NCBI GenBank assembly: GCA_019423125.1
Contig: JAHZBZ010000007.1
Span: 1 to 64,000 of the forward strand
Origin: Bacillota bacterium
GTDB taxonomy: Bacteria > Bacillota > Clostridia > Christensenellales > Borkfalkiaceae
DNA: 64,000 bases
Direction of reading: 5' to 3'
Position 1 is the first letter of the stretch, and every line of letters starts with the position of its first letter. A program made the position numbers and the translations under genes. Positions 1 through 8,916 of this stretch are shown in pieces. Under the pieces are notes generated by a model. That model saw only the letters and a list, made by a program, of their open reading frames with translations. It was not told the origin of the DNA and made no database searches.

Positions 1-138
1 GCTCCCGCGAGCGCAAAGCCCGCAGAGAACAAACCCGCAAGCGCGGCGACTGCGGCGACTGCAATGCCCGCCCCCGCGAGCGCAAAGCCCGCAGAGAACA
101 AGACAGAAACACCCACGCGAGAGAGCGCATCTGAATAA
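1..138 (+). CDS. C-terminal tail of an Ala/Pro/Lys-rich protein (partial)
   Basis: The reading frame is open from the first base to a TAA at 136-138 and encodes a 45-residue tail rich in Ala, Pro and Lys. A short unit beginning APASAKPAENK occurs twice, 23 residues apart, so the tail is a low-complexity repeat. Such tails are seen in surface or envelope proteins, but nothing here identifies the protein. The next gene, glf, starts 24 bases downstream in the same direction, so the two may be co-transcribed. Confidence 0.6.
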   Translation, partial: APASAKPAENKPASAATAATAMPAPASAKPAENKTETPTRESASE

Positions 139-162
139 AATACGAGAGAAGGAGAGAAACAC

Positions 163-1266
163 ATGCATTACGATTATCTTTTGGTCGGTGCGGGACTTTA
201 CAACGCCGTTTTCTGCGAGCACGCGGTGCGCGCGGGCAAAAAGTGCCTCGTCGTGGAGCGCCGCGACCACATCGCGGGCAACATCTACACCGAGAAGGTG
301 GAGGGCATCGACGTGCACATCTACGGCGCGCACATCTTCCACACCTCGGACAAAGAAGTGTGGGACTATATCTCCCGCTTTGCGCATTTCAACGGGTTCG
401 TCAACCGCGTGAAGGCGAATTACAAGGGCACGATCTACAGCATGCCCTTCAACATGTACACCTTTGAAAAACTCTGGGGGGTAAAGACGCCCGAAGAGGC
501 GCAGGCGATCATCGAGAAACAGCGCGCCTGCCTGAACGGCAAGACGCCCGAAAACCTCGAAGAGCAGGCGATCAGCCTGGTCGGCACGGACGTCTACCGC
601 ACGCTCGTGAAGGGCTACACCGAAAAACAGTGGGGACGCGACTGCACGCAGCTGCCCGCCTTCATCATCCGCCGCCTGCCCCTGCGCTTCACCTACGACG
701 ACAACTACTTCAACGACCCCTACCAGGGCATCCCCGAAGAGGGCTACACCGCGATGGTGGAAAAGATGTTCGCGGGCGCGGACGTCGTGCTCGGCAAGGA
801 CTACTTCGACTTCATCAAGGAGACGGAGCACACCTTCGGAAAGACGGTGTACACGGGCAAGGCGGACGAGTTCTTCGGCTACCGCCTCGGAAAGCTGGAG
901 TACCGCTCCCTGCGCTTCGAGACGGAGGTGCTCGACACCCCCGACTACCAGGGCAATGCGGTGATCAACTACACCGAGCGCGAGGTCCCCTACACCCGCA
1001 TCATCGAGCACAAGCACTTCAACTTCGGCAAACAGCCCAAGACGGTGGTCACCCGCGAGTATCCCGCCGCTTACGAAGAGGGCATGGAGGCGTATTACCC
1101 CGTCAACGACGCGAAAAACACCGAACTTGCGGCAGAGTACGAGAAGATCAAGGCAGAGCGCCCCGACGTCATCTTCGGCGGCAGGCTGGGCGAGTACAAA
1201 TACTACGACATGGACAAAGTCATCGCGAGCGCCTTCAAACTGTGCGAAAAAGAGGGCCTGCGCTGA
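163..1266 (+). CDS. glf: UDP-galactopyranose mutase
   Basis: This 367-residue flavoenzyme converts UDP-galactopyranose to UDP-galactofuranose in the cytoplasm, supplying galactofuranose for surface polysaccharides. The N-terminus has the dinucleotide-binding strand YDYLLVGAGLYNAVF followed by ERRDHIAGN. The family segments IYGAHIFHT near residue 50 and YTEKQWG near residue 160 are present. The length matches bacterial Glf. The ATG at 163 follows a GGAG ribosome site. The gene ends at a strong terminator. Identification is from family motifs. Confidence 0.93.
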   Translation: MHYDYLLVGAGLYNAVFCEHAVRAGKKCLVVERRDHIAGNIYTEKVEGIDVHIYGAHIFHTSDKEVWDYISRFAHFNGFVNRVKANYKGTIYSMPFNMYTFEKLWGVKTPEEAQAIIEKQRACLNGKTPENLEEQAISLVGTDVYRTLVKGYTEKQWGRDCTQLPAFIIRRLPLRFTYDDNYFNDPYQGIPEEGYTAMVEKMFAGADVVLGKDYFDFIKETEHTFGKTVYTGKADEFFGYRLGKLEYRSLRFETEVLDTPDYQGNAVINYTEREVPYTRIIEHKHFNFGKQPKTVVTREYPAAYEEGMEAYYPVNDAKNTELAAEYEKIKAERPDVIFGGRLGEYKYYDMDKVIASAFKLCEKEGLR

Positions 1267-1289
1267 CCTTCTTTCCTCTAATAAAATCG

Positions 1290-1317
1290 GGCTGTCCCTG
1301 CGGGGCAGCCTTTTTTT
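1290..1317 (+). terminator. Rho-independent terminator after glf
   Basis: A 9-bp stem (GGCTGTCCC / GGGGCAGCC with one G-T pair), a 3-base loop and seven T residues lie 23 bases after the glf stop. Confidence 0.85.
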
Positions 1318-1489
1318 GCGCCGCGACGAACGCGCCGCGCGCGGGCGGTCTTATGCGGAAAACGTGCGCGCGGCGCGTCTTTTGCAAGCGCGCGTTATTT
1401 TGCGCAGAACGGGCGCAGGACGGCGCAAAAGGCACGCATGAGGCTTTGACCGAGGCGGCCTTTCCCCCGCCGCAAAACGCTTTCCCTGC

Positions 1490-1543
1490 GGCAAAAAGTA
1501 CGGTCCCGCACCCATCGGGTGCGGGACCGCTTTTACCGCTTTT
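1490..1543 (-). terminator. Terminator of the large surface-protein gene, probably bidirectional
   Basis: A perfect 13-bp stem (1501-1513 with 1517-1529, loop ATC) is followed on the minus strand by TACTTTTT. On the plus strand it is followed by CTTTTACCGCTTTT, so it could work both ways. A further GC-rich inverted repeat lies at about 1575-1599. The rest of 1318-1613 is low-complexity GC-rich sequence with no gene that I can support. Confidence 0.7.
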
Positions 1544-1613
1544 ACCGCTTTTTCAGCGGTGTCGTTCTGTTCCCCGCCGCGCTTTATGCGCGGCGGGCCG
1601 TATTTTTAATCTG

Positions 1614-4600
1614 TCACTCTTCTGCGGGAGCCTCGGCCTCGTCGGCTTCGGGAGATTCTTCCGCCTCTGCGATCTTCTGCGCCGCCTTTTCCGCCTCTCT
1701 CTGACGCCTGCGGGCGCGGTTGGCTTCACGCCTGCGCGCACGCGCGTCTTCGATGTCGCGCTGGATCTGATCGGCGGAGAGGTCAACCATGGCGTAAGCC
1801 GTTTCGAGGTCTTCCTCGTCGCGCACGACGAGTTCGGTTGCGGGGATCTTGAGCTTGGAGACGGTGCTTGTCGTCCTGCGGAAATCCTTGAGCATCTCGT
1901 TTTCCAGCTGGAACAGCGCAACGGGATAGCCGCGGCGCACCGTCAGCTTGACGATCTTGCGGCTTCCGCGCTTGACGCACACGCCGCTTCCGAGTTTTGC
2001 CTCCATCGCGTCTTTCTTGGTGAGCGCGTAGTCGCGGATCTTGTTGAAGATGTCGCGCAGCGACTCATCCATTGCGATGTATGCTTCGGCAAAGGACTTC
2101 GGGCTCGCCGTGATGGTGACCTGTTCTCTGTCGTCCTCCTCTGCCGCGAGTTCTTCCTGTACCTGAGCGGGCGCCTCTGCAGGCACCTCTGCGGGCTCTT
2201 CTGCAGGTTCCTCTGCGGGCTCTTCTGCGGGTTCTTCTGCAGGTTCTTCTGCAGGTTCTTCTGCCGCGACGGAGACGGTTTCCGCCTCTTCCGCGCACGC
2301 CTTTGCGGGAGCGCTGTCCTCGCTTGCGGGAGCGGGCGCTTCGCCTCTGCGCATGCGGAGCGCGAGGAGCACGACCGCCGCGACGAGGAGCACCAGCGCG
2401 ACCGCGAGCAGGATGTACACGACGGTCAGATCGGTGCTGTTTCCGTTCGCCGCCTCAATGGACGCGACCTGTGCCTTGAAGGTGGCGACCGCAACGGCGA
2501 CCTGTTCCACGCTCGTCGCAGAGTCGATGGACGCGACCGCCTCATCGTAGTAGCGAAGGATGATCTTTGCATTCTCTTTGCCGAACGCATTTTCGAGCTT
2601 GTCGCTGACGCTGTCGCGCGAGAGCGCCGCGGTGCGGAGCGCCTTCGCCTCGGTGACGGACTCGACATAGGCCTCCAGCCAGCTGTCGATCTCTGCCTTC
2701 GCGTCCGTCTTCGCCGTCTCTACATTGGTCGCCGCCGTGACCTTTTCGCCGATCGCATCGACCGCCGCCTGCAGGTCTGCGATGTCCGCCGCGAGCGCCG
2801 CAGCATCTTCCGCAGTCGCGAGCGAGCCGAGCGCCTCCTTGACTTCTTCTACCTTTGCGACCGCCGCCGCGATGTCTGCCTTGAGGTCTGCATTGACATC
2901 CTCAAGCGCGCCGACGTCTGTAATAAGAGAATCTATTTTCCTCTGCATTGCGTCGATCTTATTCCCGATCTCCGTCTGCGCCGTCTTGATCGCAGTGACC
3001 TCTGTAGCGATCGCATCGACCGCCGCCTGCAGGTCTGCGATGTCCGCCGCGAGCGCCGCAGCATCTTCCGCAGTCGCGAGCGAGCCGAGCGCCTCCTTGA
3101 CTTCTTCTACCTTTGCGACCGCCGCCGCGATGTCTGCCTTGAGGTCTGCATTGACATCCTCGAGCGCGCCGCTGAGCGAATCGACGTCTGTCTCAAGCGA
3201 GTCGATGTCCGCCTGCATTGCGTCGATCTTGGCATTGATCGCATTCTGCGCCGCCGTGATCGCCGCCGTCAGGGTCTCGACTGCCGCATCCAGCTCTTCG
3301 GACGTGTTCGCGTTGATCGCATTCTGTGCCGCCGTGATGGCAGCTTCGATCTGATCGGTGACCGCAACAAATTCGTCGCCGATGTCTGCGATCGCGCCGT
3401 TGAAGAGCGTTTCAAGTTTTTCGAGCTGTTCGGTCTGTGCCGCTATCTCGGCACGCGCCGCCGCGATGTCTTCGATCTCCGCAAGCGCGTTTGCCTTGTA
3501 CGCATCCACTTCCGCCTTGGAAGCCGCATTGAGGATCGCCGCGTAAGTGGAAGTCGGGAGCACGATGCCCGTGTCGCCGATCTCTGTCTCGATCGCTTCG
3601 ATCGCCTCCTTCTTGTAAGAAGCGAGATCGCCCGCGATCTGATCGAGGAGCGCGTCCACTGCGTCGAACGCCGCGAGCTTGGCGAGGAGGACCTTGCCCT
3701 CGCTCTCCGCCGCCGCAACTTCGTCATACGCCGCGAGCACAGCTTCTGCCGCATACTTGAAGGTCTCGCCCTGCGCATAGGCCTTGACGTCGTTCCAGCG
3801 CAGGCCGCAGGACGCCGCATAGGTGCGGATGTCCGTCTGTGCCGCAAGGCGCGCGTTCAGCAGCGCTTCGGTGTCCGTGGACGTCGCCGCGACCACATAA
3901 TACATTCCGTTGTAGAACGCCCCTTCGAGCCCGTCTGCAAAGTAAGCCGCATTGGGATTCTCGGAGAAGGTGCCGCCCGTGATGAACTTCTCGACGTTTT
4001 CGCTGAACACTTCACCGTTGAAGGTGCCGCCCGTGACGCTGAGCGCGATGTTGTCGACCTTGTCGTCCTGCAGATCCGCTTCATACAGCGCGCGCTCGCC
4101 GATGAGGGTGCCGCCGCTGATCGTCGCGGAGAGAGCTTGATTGCTCGTGTGCTGGGAAACCGCCACGGCCGCGCCGACCGTCGTGGAGCCGTTGCCGTTG
4201 GGATCTGCCTCGAAAGGATCGCCTGCACCTTCGATCTTGCCGCCCGTGACAACGAGTTCGCCCGCACGCATTTCAATTCCCGTTCTGCCGCCATAGACAG
4301 ATCCGCCGTTGACGATGAGTGTGCCGTACTGCGGATGATAGATCGCAACATCCTTGGAGTTATACACTTCACCGCCGTTGATCGTGATGCTCGTGCCATG
4401 TGCCTCTCCGTTACCCTGGATCGTAGCGCTGCATTCCTGAGAGGTCTCCGCCCCGTCATTCCAGGACTTGAGCACTGCAGAGGTCACCAAAACCGCGATC
4501 GGATTGTCAAGGTCTTGCACCGAAATTTCCGGTTCAATGAAGACCGCACAACCCGTGCGGGATTCTGCCGTAAGAGTTTCTTCAAGCACAAGTTTTGCAA

Positions 4601-7600
4601 CATCGACGGCGTTTTGAGGCAACACATAGAAAGCAGCTTTGTCAGCCAACACCGTGCCGTTTTTGACGGTGGTCGTTCCGCTGAGTACCGCAACAAAAGC
4701 TGCGCCCTTGCTGTTGACCGTAAATCCGCCAAGGTCAATGACGACATCACTTGTCACCGAAATATGCGAATTGAGCGTGATCTGCGCGCCAAGACGCACT
4801 GTCTGATAATCGCCGCTCTCGATTGCCGCAGCGAAAGCCGTCGCCGTATACGCGTCCGCGATGAGACCGTCGTCACCTTCGCTGTACACCGCTTCGACAC
4901 CCGCGGGCGCCTCGCCCGTGAAGGCGATGAAGGAACCGTCTGCCGCGAGCGCAACCTTCACGTCTTCCGCAAGATAGCTCTCCGTGATATTTGCGTTTGT
5001 ATCGCCGAGGATGGGGTTACGTCCGACAAAAGTGCCGCCACTGATCTCCATCTGCACGCCGCTGCCGCTGTCGCTGACGTTGACCGCAAGCGAAGGAGAA
5101 GTCTTATCGTATTCAAACGGGTCTTTACAGAGGTTGATAAAGCTGCCGCCGTTGATCACGACCTTGCCGCCGCCGCCCGCATAGACGCAGGATTCTTTAT
5201 TTGTGTTGACGGTGATCGTACCGCCCTCGATCGTGACGAGCGCCCCGCTTGCCATCGCACCGACGGGAACAGTCAGCTCGTCCGCATCCTCAGCATTGAT
5301 CGCACCGTTTTCGCCGGCAACGATGGTTAAACTGCCGCTGCGTACATCCAACGCGCAGACGTTGCCCATGTCCGCGCCGATCTTCAGCGTGTAGTCACCG
5401 AGATCGAGCGTAAGCGCTTTGTCCTCTTCGAACTTGAGCTGAGCATCCAGTGTCGCATCGCTCAACAGCTTGATCATCGCGCCGTCCTCAGCCACTTTCG
5501 CCGCGTCTGCGAGCGTCTGATAACCGTCCTTGCCGATCAGGAAAAACACGCCTTCTTCTACTGCTTCATCAATGTCTGCATACGCCTTGTTGCCGTAGAG
5601 AACAGCCACGTCTTCGCTGTTTTTAACCTCTTCCACAACGTTATCATACACACCGACAGCATAGCCGTCCGCCGTGGGATAGAACAGGCTGTCATCTGCG
5701 ATGTAGCTCTCGGGAAGAGCCGTCGCATATGTACCGCCGCTGATAAAGCCCGCAACGTTCTCGCTGATCACTTCGCCGTTGAACTGGCCGCCCGTGACGC
5801 TGAGCGAGATGTTGCCGACATTTTCGTCCTGCAGATCCTCCTCATACAGCGCGCGCACGCCGATGAGGGTGCCGCCGCTGATCGTCGCGGAGAGACCGAG
5901 GTTGGACGTATGCTGGGAAACCGCCACGGCCGCGCCGACCGTCGTGGAGCCGTTGCCGTTGGGATCCGCCGTGAAGGGATCGCCCGTTGCGGTGATCGTG
6001 CCGCCCTCTACGACCAGTTCGCCCGCGCGCATCTCGATGCCCGTGACACCCGTGATCACGTTGTCATTGCCGCGCACATAGAGCTTGCCGTACTGCGGAT
6101 GATAGATCGCAGGAGCGTTTTCGCTCGTGAGCACACAGCCTTCCAGCTCGATGATCGTGCCGTGCCAGGTCCCGTTACCCGTAATGGCAGGTGCGCTTGC
6201 TTCGACGGTGCTGTTCTTCAACACAAGAGAATCATAAGTGGATTCATCTGCCGAAGCGGTCTGAGAAGGACCCCAGAAAACGATACCGTAATAGGTTGCG
6301 CTGATAGAGAGGTTTGTCGCCGAAACATCGGAGGTATCGATCTCAAGCGCACGGCTCTGTTCACCGCCCTTTTCAATCGGATGGTCGAGCACGATCTCAA
6401 CATTGTTCAATTCGGAATCTGCTTTATAAAGATAAATGCCTTTCCCGATCTCCGTCGAGATATCATACGTCGTGTTGACCGTCACATTATTCAAAGAAGC
6501 ATTGACTCTTTCGCTTCCGACACCCGCGATCTGCATCCCGCGGCTGTTATTGGTCACAATGTCGATGTCTTCCACCGTGATGTCGATCGCTTGCGAGCCG
6601 TTGAGCACGACTTCGCCGTTCACCTTGCCGTTCATGAGCGCGATGTTCTTCGAACTCTGAATATACAGGGCATAGGATTCGGGATCTGCCGCCGTGAGAG
6701 TATATCCGTTCAGATTGATCGCGATCTCTTTGTCGAGAGCCTTCACTTCGCAATTTTCATTCGTATCCTTGACCAGCTTGATCGTGGCGCCGTCCGATGC
6801 ATAGTAGATCGCTTCCTGAAGCGTCTTATACACCGCGTTGTCCACTGCCGCTACGCCGACGCTGTCTGCAGGGATCTCCGTTCCTGCAACCGCCTTGTAG
6901 CCGGCTTCCGTGGGATAGAACAGGCTGTCGTCTGCGATGTAGCTCTCGGGAAGAGCCGTCGCATATGTACCGCTGCTGACGGTGTAGGTAGCCTCTCCCT
7001 TTCCGACGCCTTCAATGATCGCACCGTTGAACGTGCCTCCCGTGATCGTCGTCGTGCCTTTGTCGATCTCAGCATCCCAGAAAGTCGTGATGATCGCTGC
7101 CTCTGCACCCTCAACCATATCGAATGTGCCGCCCGTGATCGTGAGTTCATTCACGTTGAAGACGACTGCCTGCGAGACATTCTTGAAGGCACCGCCGTTG
7201 ATCGTCATCTTCGCATAGTCATCGTTCTTTACGGTGTTCAGTCCGCCGTCGAACGTGCCGCCGTTGATCGTGATCGTGGGGACCTTGTCTGCGGTTTTGA
7301 CAAGATCTATGTTATTTGTATAGTCGCCACTGTTATAATAACCGTTCGCGATCATGCTGGAGAAATGTCCGCTCTGCGTGACGGAGACCCCGCACGCCTC
7401 GCCTTCATTTCCGATCGTCAGATGGCCGTAGTTCTTGATGACATACCAGCTGTTCCCGCCTGCATCCTCCGCGTTCTGCCCGTTTTCACGGCTCCTCGTA
7501 AAATTGCCGCCGAGCAGGGTCGCCATGCCGTAGTTCACCAAAGCCCCGTGCTCGTGCGTGACATTGTCCACAACGCCCGTGCCGACGGAGTCCACGATCG

Positions 7601-7889
7601 TGAGCACGCCGTAGTTGATGATGGTGTGATCATCGTCATTGGTCAGCGTGTACCCTTTCAGATCGAGCGTGATCTTCTTGTCCTCGGGGATCGTGATGCT
7701 CTCCGTTACATTCCCTGTCAGTTTGATCGTCGCGCCGCTTTCAGCAGCGGTGATCTTCTCCTGCAATGCGGTCTCCTGCGTATCCGCTCGGGCCTGTATC
7801 GGCTGCCACAAGCAGAACAAGGCGGACAACATCATTGCCGCCGCCAACGCGAGCAAAACCGCAAGAACCTTCGTCCTTGATTTGCTCAT
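1614..7889 (-). CDS. Giant beta-helix/coiled-coil surface protein with a cytoplasmic tail domain
   Basis: The start at 7889 has GGGGAGG upstream and opens directly on a signal peptide (MSKSRTK, then a hydrophobic stretch ending near QARA), giving 2091 residues. Next come more than 1200 residues of repeated short strands such as TINGGTF and ATISGGTLIG, typical of right-handed beta-helix adhesins. A long Ala/Glu/Asp-rich coiled coil follows, containing an 86-residue duplication. Near the C-terminus there is one membrane helix (VVYILLAVALVLLVAAVVLL), a chain of EEPA repeats, and a folded basic domain of about 100 residues that I do not recognise, then a charged tail. There is no sortase motif, so the single helix is the anchor and the last domain should face the cytoplasm. 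A sigma-A promoter lies at 8056-8084. Role unknown; adhesion or envelope sensing is an inference. Confidence 0.8.
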   Translation of the reverse strand: MSKSRTKVLAVLLALAAAMMLSALFCLWQPIQARADTQETALQEKITAAESGATIKLTGNVTESITIPEDKKITLDLKGYTLTNDDDHTIINYGVLTIVDSVGTGVVDNVTHEHGALVNYGMATLLGGNFTRSRENGQNAEDAGGNSWYVIKNYGHLTIGNEGEACGVSVTQSGHFSSMIANGYYNSGDYTNNIDLVKTADKVPTITINGGTFDGGLNTVKNDDYAKMTINGGAFKNVSQAVVFNVNELTITGGTFDMVEGAEAAIITTFWDAEIDKGTTTITGGTFNGAIIEGVGKGEATYTVSSGTYATALPESYIADDSLFYPTEAGYKAVAGTEIPADSVGVAAVDNAVYKTLQEAIYYASDGATIKLVKDTNENCEVKALDKEIAINLNGYTLTAADPESYALYIQSSKNIALMNGKVNGEVVLNGSQAIDITVEDIDIVTNNSRGMQIAGVGSERVNASLNNVTVNTTYDISTEIGKGIYLYKADSELNNVEIVLDHPIEKGGEQSRALEIDTSDVSATNLSISATYYGIVFWGPSQTASADESTYDSLVLKNSTVEASAPAITGNGTWHGTIIELEGCVLTSENAPAIYHPQYGKLYVRGNDNVITGVTGIEMRAGELVVEGGTITATGDPFTADPNGNGSTTVGAAVAVSQHTSNLGLSATISGGTLIGVRALYEEDLQDENVGNISLSVTGGQFNGEVISENVAGFISGGTYATALPESYIADDSLFYPTADGYAVGVYDNVVEEVKNSEDVAVLYGNKAYADIDEAVEEGVFFLIGKDGYQTLADAAKVAEDGAMIKLLSDATLDAQLKFEEDKALTLDLGDYTLKIGADMGNVCALDVRSGSLTIVAGENGAINAEDADELTVPVGAMASGALVTIEGGTITVNTNKESCVYAGGGGKVVINGGSFINLCKDPFEYDKTSPSLAVNVSDSGSGVQMEISGGTFVGRNPILGDTNANITESYLAEDVKVALAADGSFIAFTGEAPAGVEAVYSEGDDGLIADAYTATAFAAAIESGDYQTVRLGAQITLNSHISVTSDVVIDLGGFTVNSKGAAFVAVLSGTTTVKNGTVLADKAAFYVLPQNAVDVAKLVLEETLTAESRTGCAVFIEPEISVQDLDNPIAVLVTSAVLKSWNDGAETSQECSATIQGNGEAHGTSITINGGEVYNSKDVAIYHPQYGTLIVNGGSVYGGRTGIEMRAGELVVTGGKIEGAGDPFEADPNGNGSTTVGAAVAVSQHTSNQALSATISGGTLIGERALYEADLQDDKVDNIALSVTGGTFNGEVFSENVEKFITGGTFSENPNAAYFADGLEGAFYNGMYYVVAATSTDTEALLNARLAAQTDIRTYAASCGLRWNDVKAYAQGETFKYAAEAVLAAYDEVAAAESEGKVLLAKLAAFDAVDALLDQIAGDLASYKKEAIEAIETEIGDTGIVLPTSTYAAILNAASKAEVDAYKANALAEIEDIAAARAEIAAQTEQLEKLETLFNGAIADIGDEFVAVTDQIEAAITAAQNAINANTSEELDAAVETLTAAITAAQNAINAKIDAMQADIDSLETDVDSLSGALEDVNADLKADIAAAVAKVEEVKEALGSLATAEDAAALAADIADLQAAVDAIATEVTAIKTAQTEIGNKIDAMQRKIDSLITDVGALEDVNADLKADIAAAVAKVEEVKEALGSLATAEDAAALAADIADLQAAVDAIGEKVTAATNVETAKTDAKAEIDSWLEAYVESVTEAKALRTAALSRDSVSDKLENAFGKENAKIILRYYDEAVASIDSATSVEQVAVAVATFKAQVASIEAANGNSTDLTVVYILLAVALVLLVAAVVLLALRMRRGEAPAPASEDSAPAKACAEEAETVSVAAEEPAEEPAEEPAEEPAEEPAEEPAEVPAEAPAQVQEELAAEEDDREQVTITASPKSFAEAYIAMDESLRDIFNKIRDYALTKKDAMEAKLGSGVCVKRGSRKIVKLTVRRGYPVALFQLENEMLKDFRRTTSTVSKLKIPATELVVRDEEDLETAYAMVDLSADQIQRDIEDARARRREANRARRRQREAEKAAQKIAEAEESPEADEAEAPAEE
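2750..3172 (-). repeat. Pair of ~165-bp near-identical direct repeats inside the coiled-coil region
   Basis: 2750-2914 and 3008-3172 are almost identical, offset by 258 bp (86 codons). They duplicate a coiled-coil segment in frame, which should lengthen the stalk and could recombine. Confidence 0.85.
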
Positions 7890-7990
7890 ATGCTTTATCC
7901 TCCCCCTACACCGATCGGTATGTTCACACGAGGCACCCTTATGAGATTTGAGCACTCATTCCCCCGATCGGTTTCAGTCATTTTGTAACG

Positions 7991-8016
7991 ATTTTGCACA
8001 TACGTATGCGCAAAAT
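7991..8016. promoter_or_regulatory. 26-bp near-perfect palindrome in the surface-protein leader
   Basis: ATTTTGCACATAC and GTATGCGCAAAAT are complementary except for one base. The site lies in the ~160-base leader between the predicted start of transcription (about 8049) and the ATG. It could be an operator or an RNA hairpin. Two copies of CCGATCGG (7911-7918 and 7964-7971) flank the leader nearer the gene. Confidence 0.45.
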
Positions 8017-8055
8017 GATGTCACCGCACGCATGTGAAGTGAACTTCCTGCTTTT

Positions 8056-8084
8056 AGTATACCCTCCTTTTTTCATTTTGTCAA
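8056..8084 (-). promoter_or_regulatory. Sigma-A promoter of the surface-protein gene
   Basis: On the minus strand the sequence is TTGACA, 17 bases, TATACT: a perfect -35 box and a near-perfect -10 box. It predicts a leader of about 160 bases. Confidence 0.85.
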
Positions 8085-8171
8085 TACTTGTACATAAAAA
8101 AATGCGCAAACACGCAAAAAAATCGTCTTTTCTTCATATTCCTTCTCTGTGTGCAAAAAGAGCCGACCGTT

Positions 8172-8220
8172 GTATAAAAAAAAGTGCGAAAAAAACGACA
8201 AAATGCCGTTTTTTTCGCAC
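8172..8220 (-). terminator. Terminator of the tilS-hpt operon
   Basis: A perfect 14-bp stem (8184-8197 with 8207-8220) with a 9-base loop is followed on the minus strand by eight T residues. The rest of 8085-8344 is AT-rich with no gene. Confidence 0.85.
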
Positions 8221-8344
8221 AGAGGCCATTTTAAGGCATAAAATATTATCTTCTGCAATAACAAAGAAGTTTTATGCCCCTCAACTGAGAGCTCGTGAGC
8301 CTTTCCCGATCACATAAACGCAAGACGTATGCGCGTTTTTTGCG

Positions 8345-8884
8345 TCACTTTTCGTATACGCTGCGCTTGAGGATGCCGATATAGGGCAGGTTGCGGTAGC
8401 GCTCGGCATAGTCGAGCCCGAATCCGACGACGAATTCGTCCTCGCAGTCAAAGCCCTTGTAGTCCGCCTCGATGGGCACGACACGGCGGCTGTACTTGTC
8501 GAGCAGGGCACAGATGCGCACCGTCTCCGGCTTTCTCGAATAGAGCATGCGCTTCAGATAGGAGAGCGTGTAGCCCGAGTCGATGATGTCCTCGACGATG
8601 ATCACGTCCCTGCCCTCGATGGTGCGGTCAAGGTCCTTGATCAGCTTCACTTCGCCCGAGGACTTTGCGCCCGCGCCGTAGGAAGAGATCGCCATGAAAT
8701 CCATCTCCAGCGGAATGGTCATCGCGCGCAAGAGGTCGGCGTAAAACATCACGCTCCCCTTGAGTATGCCCACCATCAGCGGCTTTTTGCCCGCATATTC
8801 CTTGTCCAGCTGTTTCGCGAGCTCCGCAATGCGCGCCGCGATCTGCTCCTTCGAGAACATGATGCTCTCCACGTCCTGATGCAT
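8345..8884 (-). CDS. hpt: Hypoxanthine phosphoribosyltransferase
   Basis: This 179-residue purine salvage enzyme joins hypoxanthine or guanine to PRPP in the cytoplasm. The PRPP-binding signature VIIVEDIIDSGYTL is intact. The early segment LMVGILKGSVMFYADL, the SSYG flexible-loop segment and the C-terminal VGFGLDYAERYRNLPYIG all match the family. AAGGAG sits eight bases before the ATG. It follows tilS by 32 bases, the usual tilS-hpt order in Firmicutes. The ftsH gene that often comes next is absent here. Confidence 0.95.
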   Translation of the reverse strand: MHQDVESIMFSKEQIAARIAELAKQLDKEYAGKKPLMVGILKGSVMFYADLLRAMTIPLEMDFMAISSYGAGAKSSGEVKLIKDLDRTIEGRDVIIVEDIIDSGYTLSYLKRMLYSRKPETVRICALLDKYSRRVVPIEADYKGFDCEDEFVVGFGLDYAERYRNLPYIGILKRSVYEK

Positions 8885-8916
8885 TTGTGTATCTCCTTGT
8901 TTGATTTTTTCTTTTT

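Noticed and set aside
630..5330. Very long plus-strand open frame (over 1500 codons)
   Set aside because: It runs antisense through the surface-protein gene and out of frame through glf; Arg/Leu-rich composition and no domain. A shadow caused by high GC.
8185..8210. TGCGAA-N16-CGTT match to the ECF promoter on both strands
   Set aside because: It is the perfect stem of the hpt terminator, whose symmetry creates the match; there is no CAT or CGTGTAA block, and the surface gene has a sigma-A promoter.
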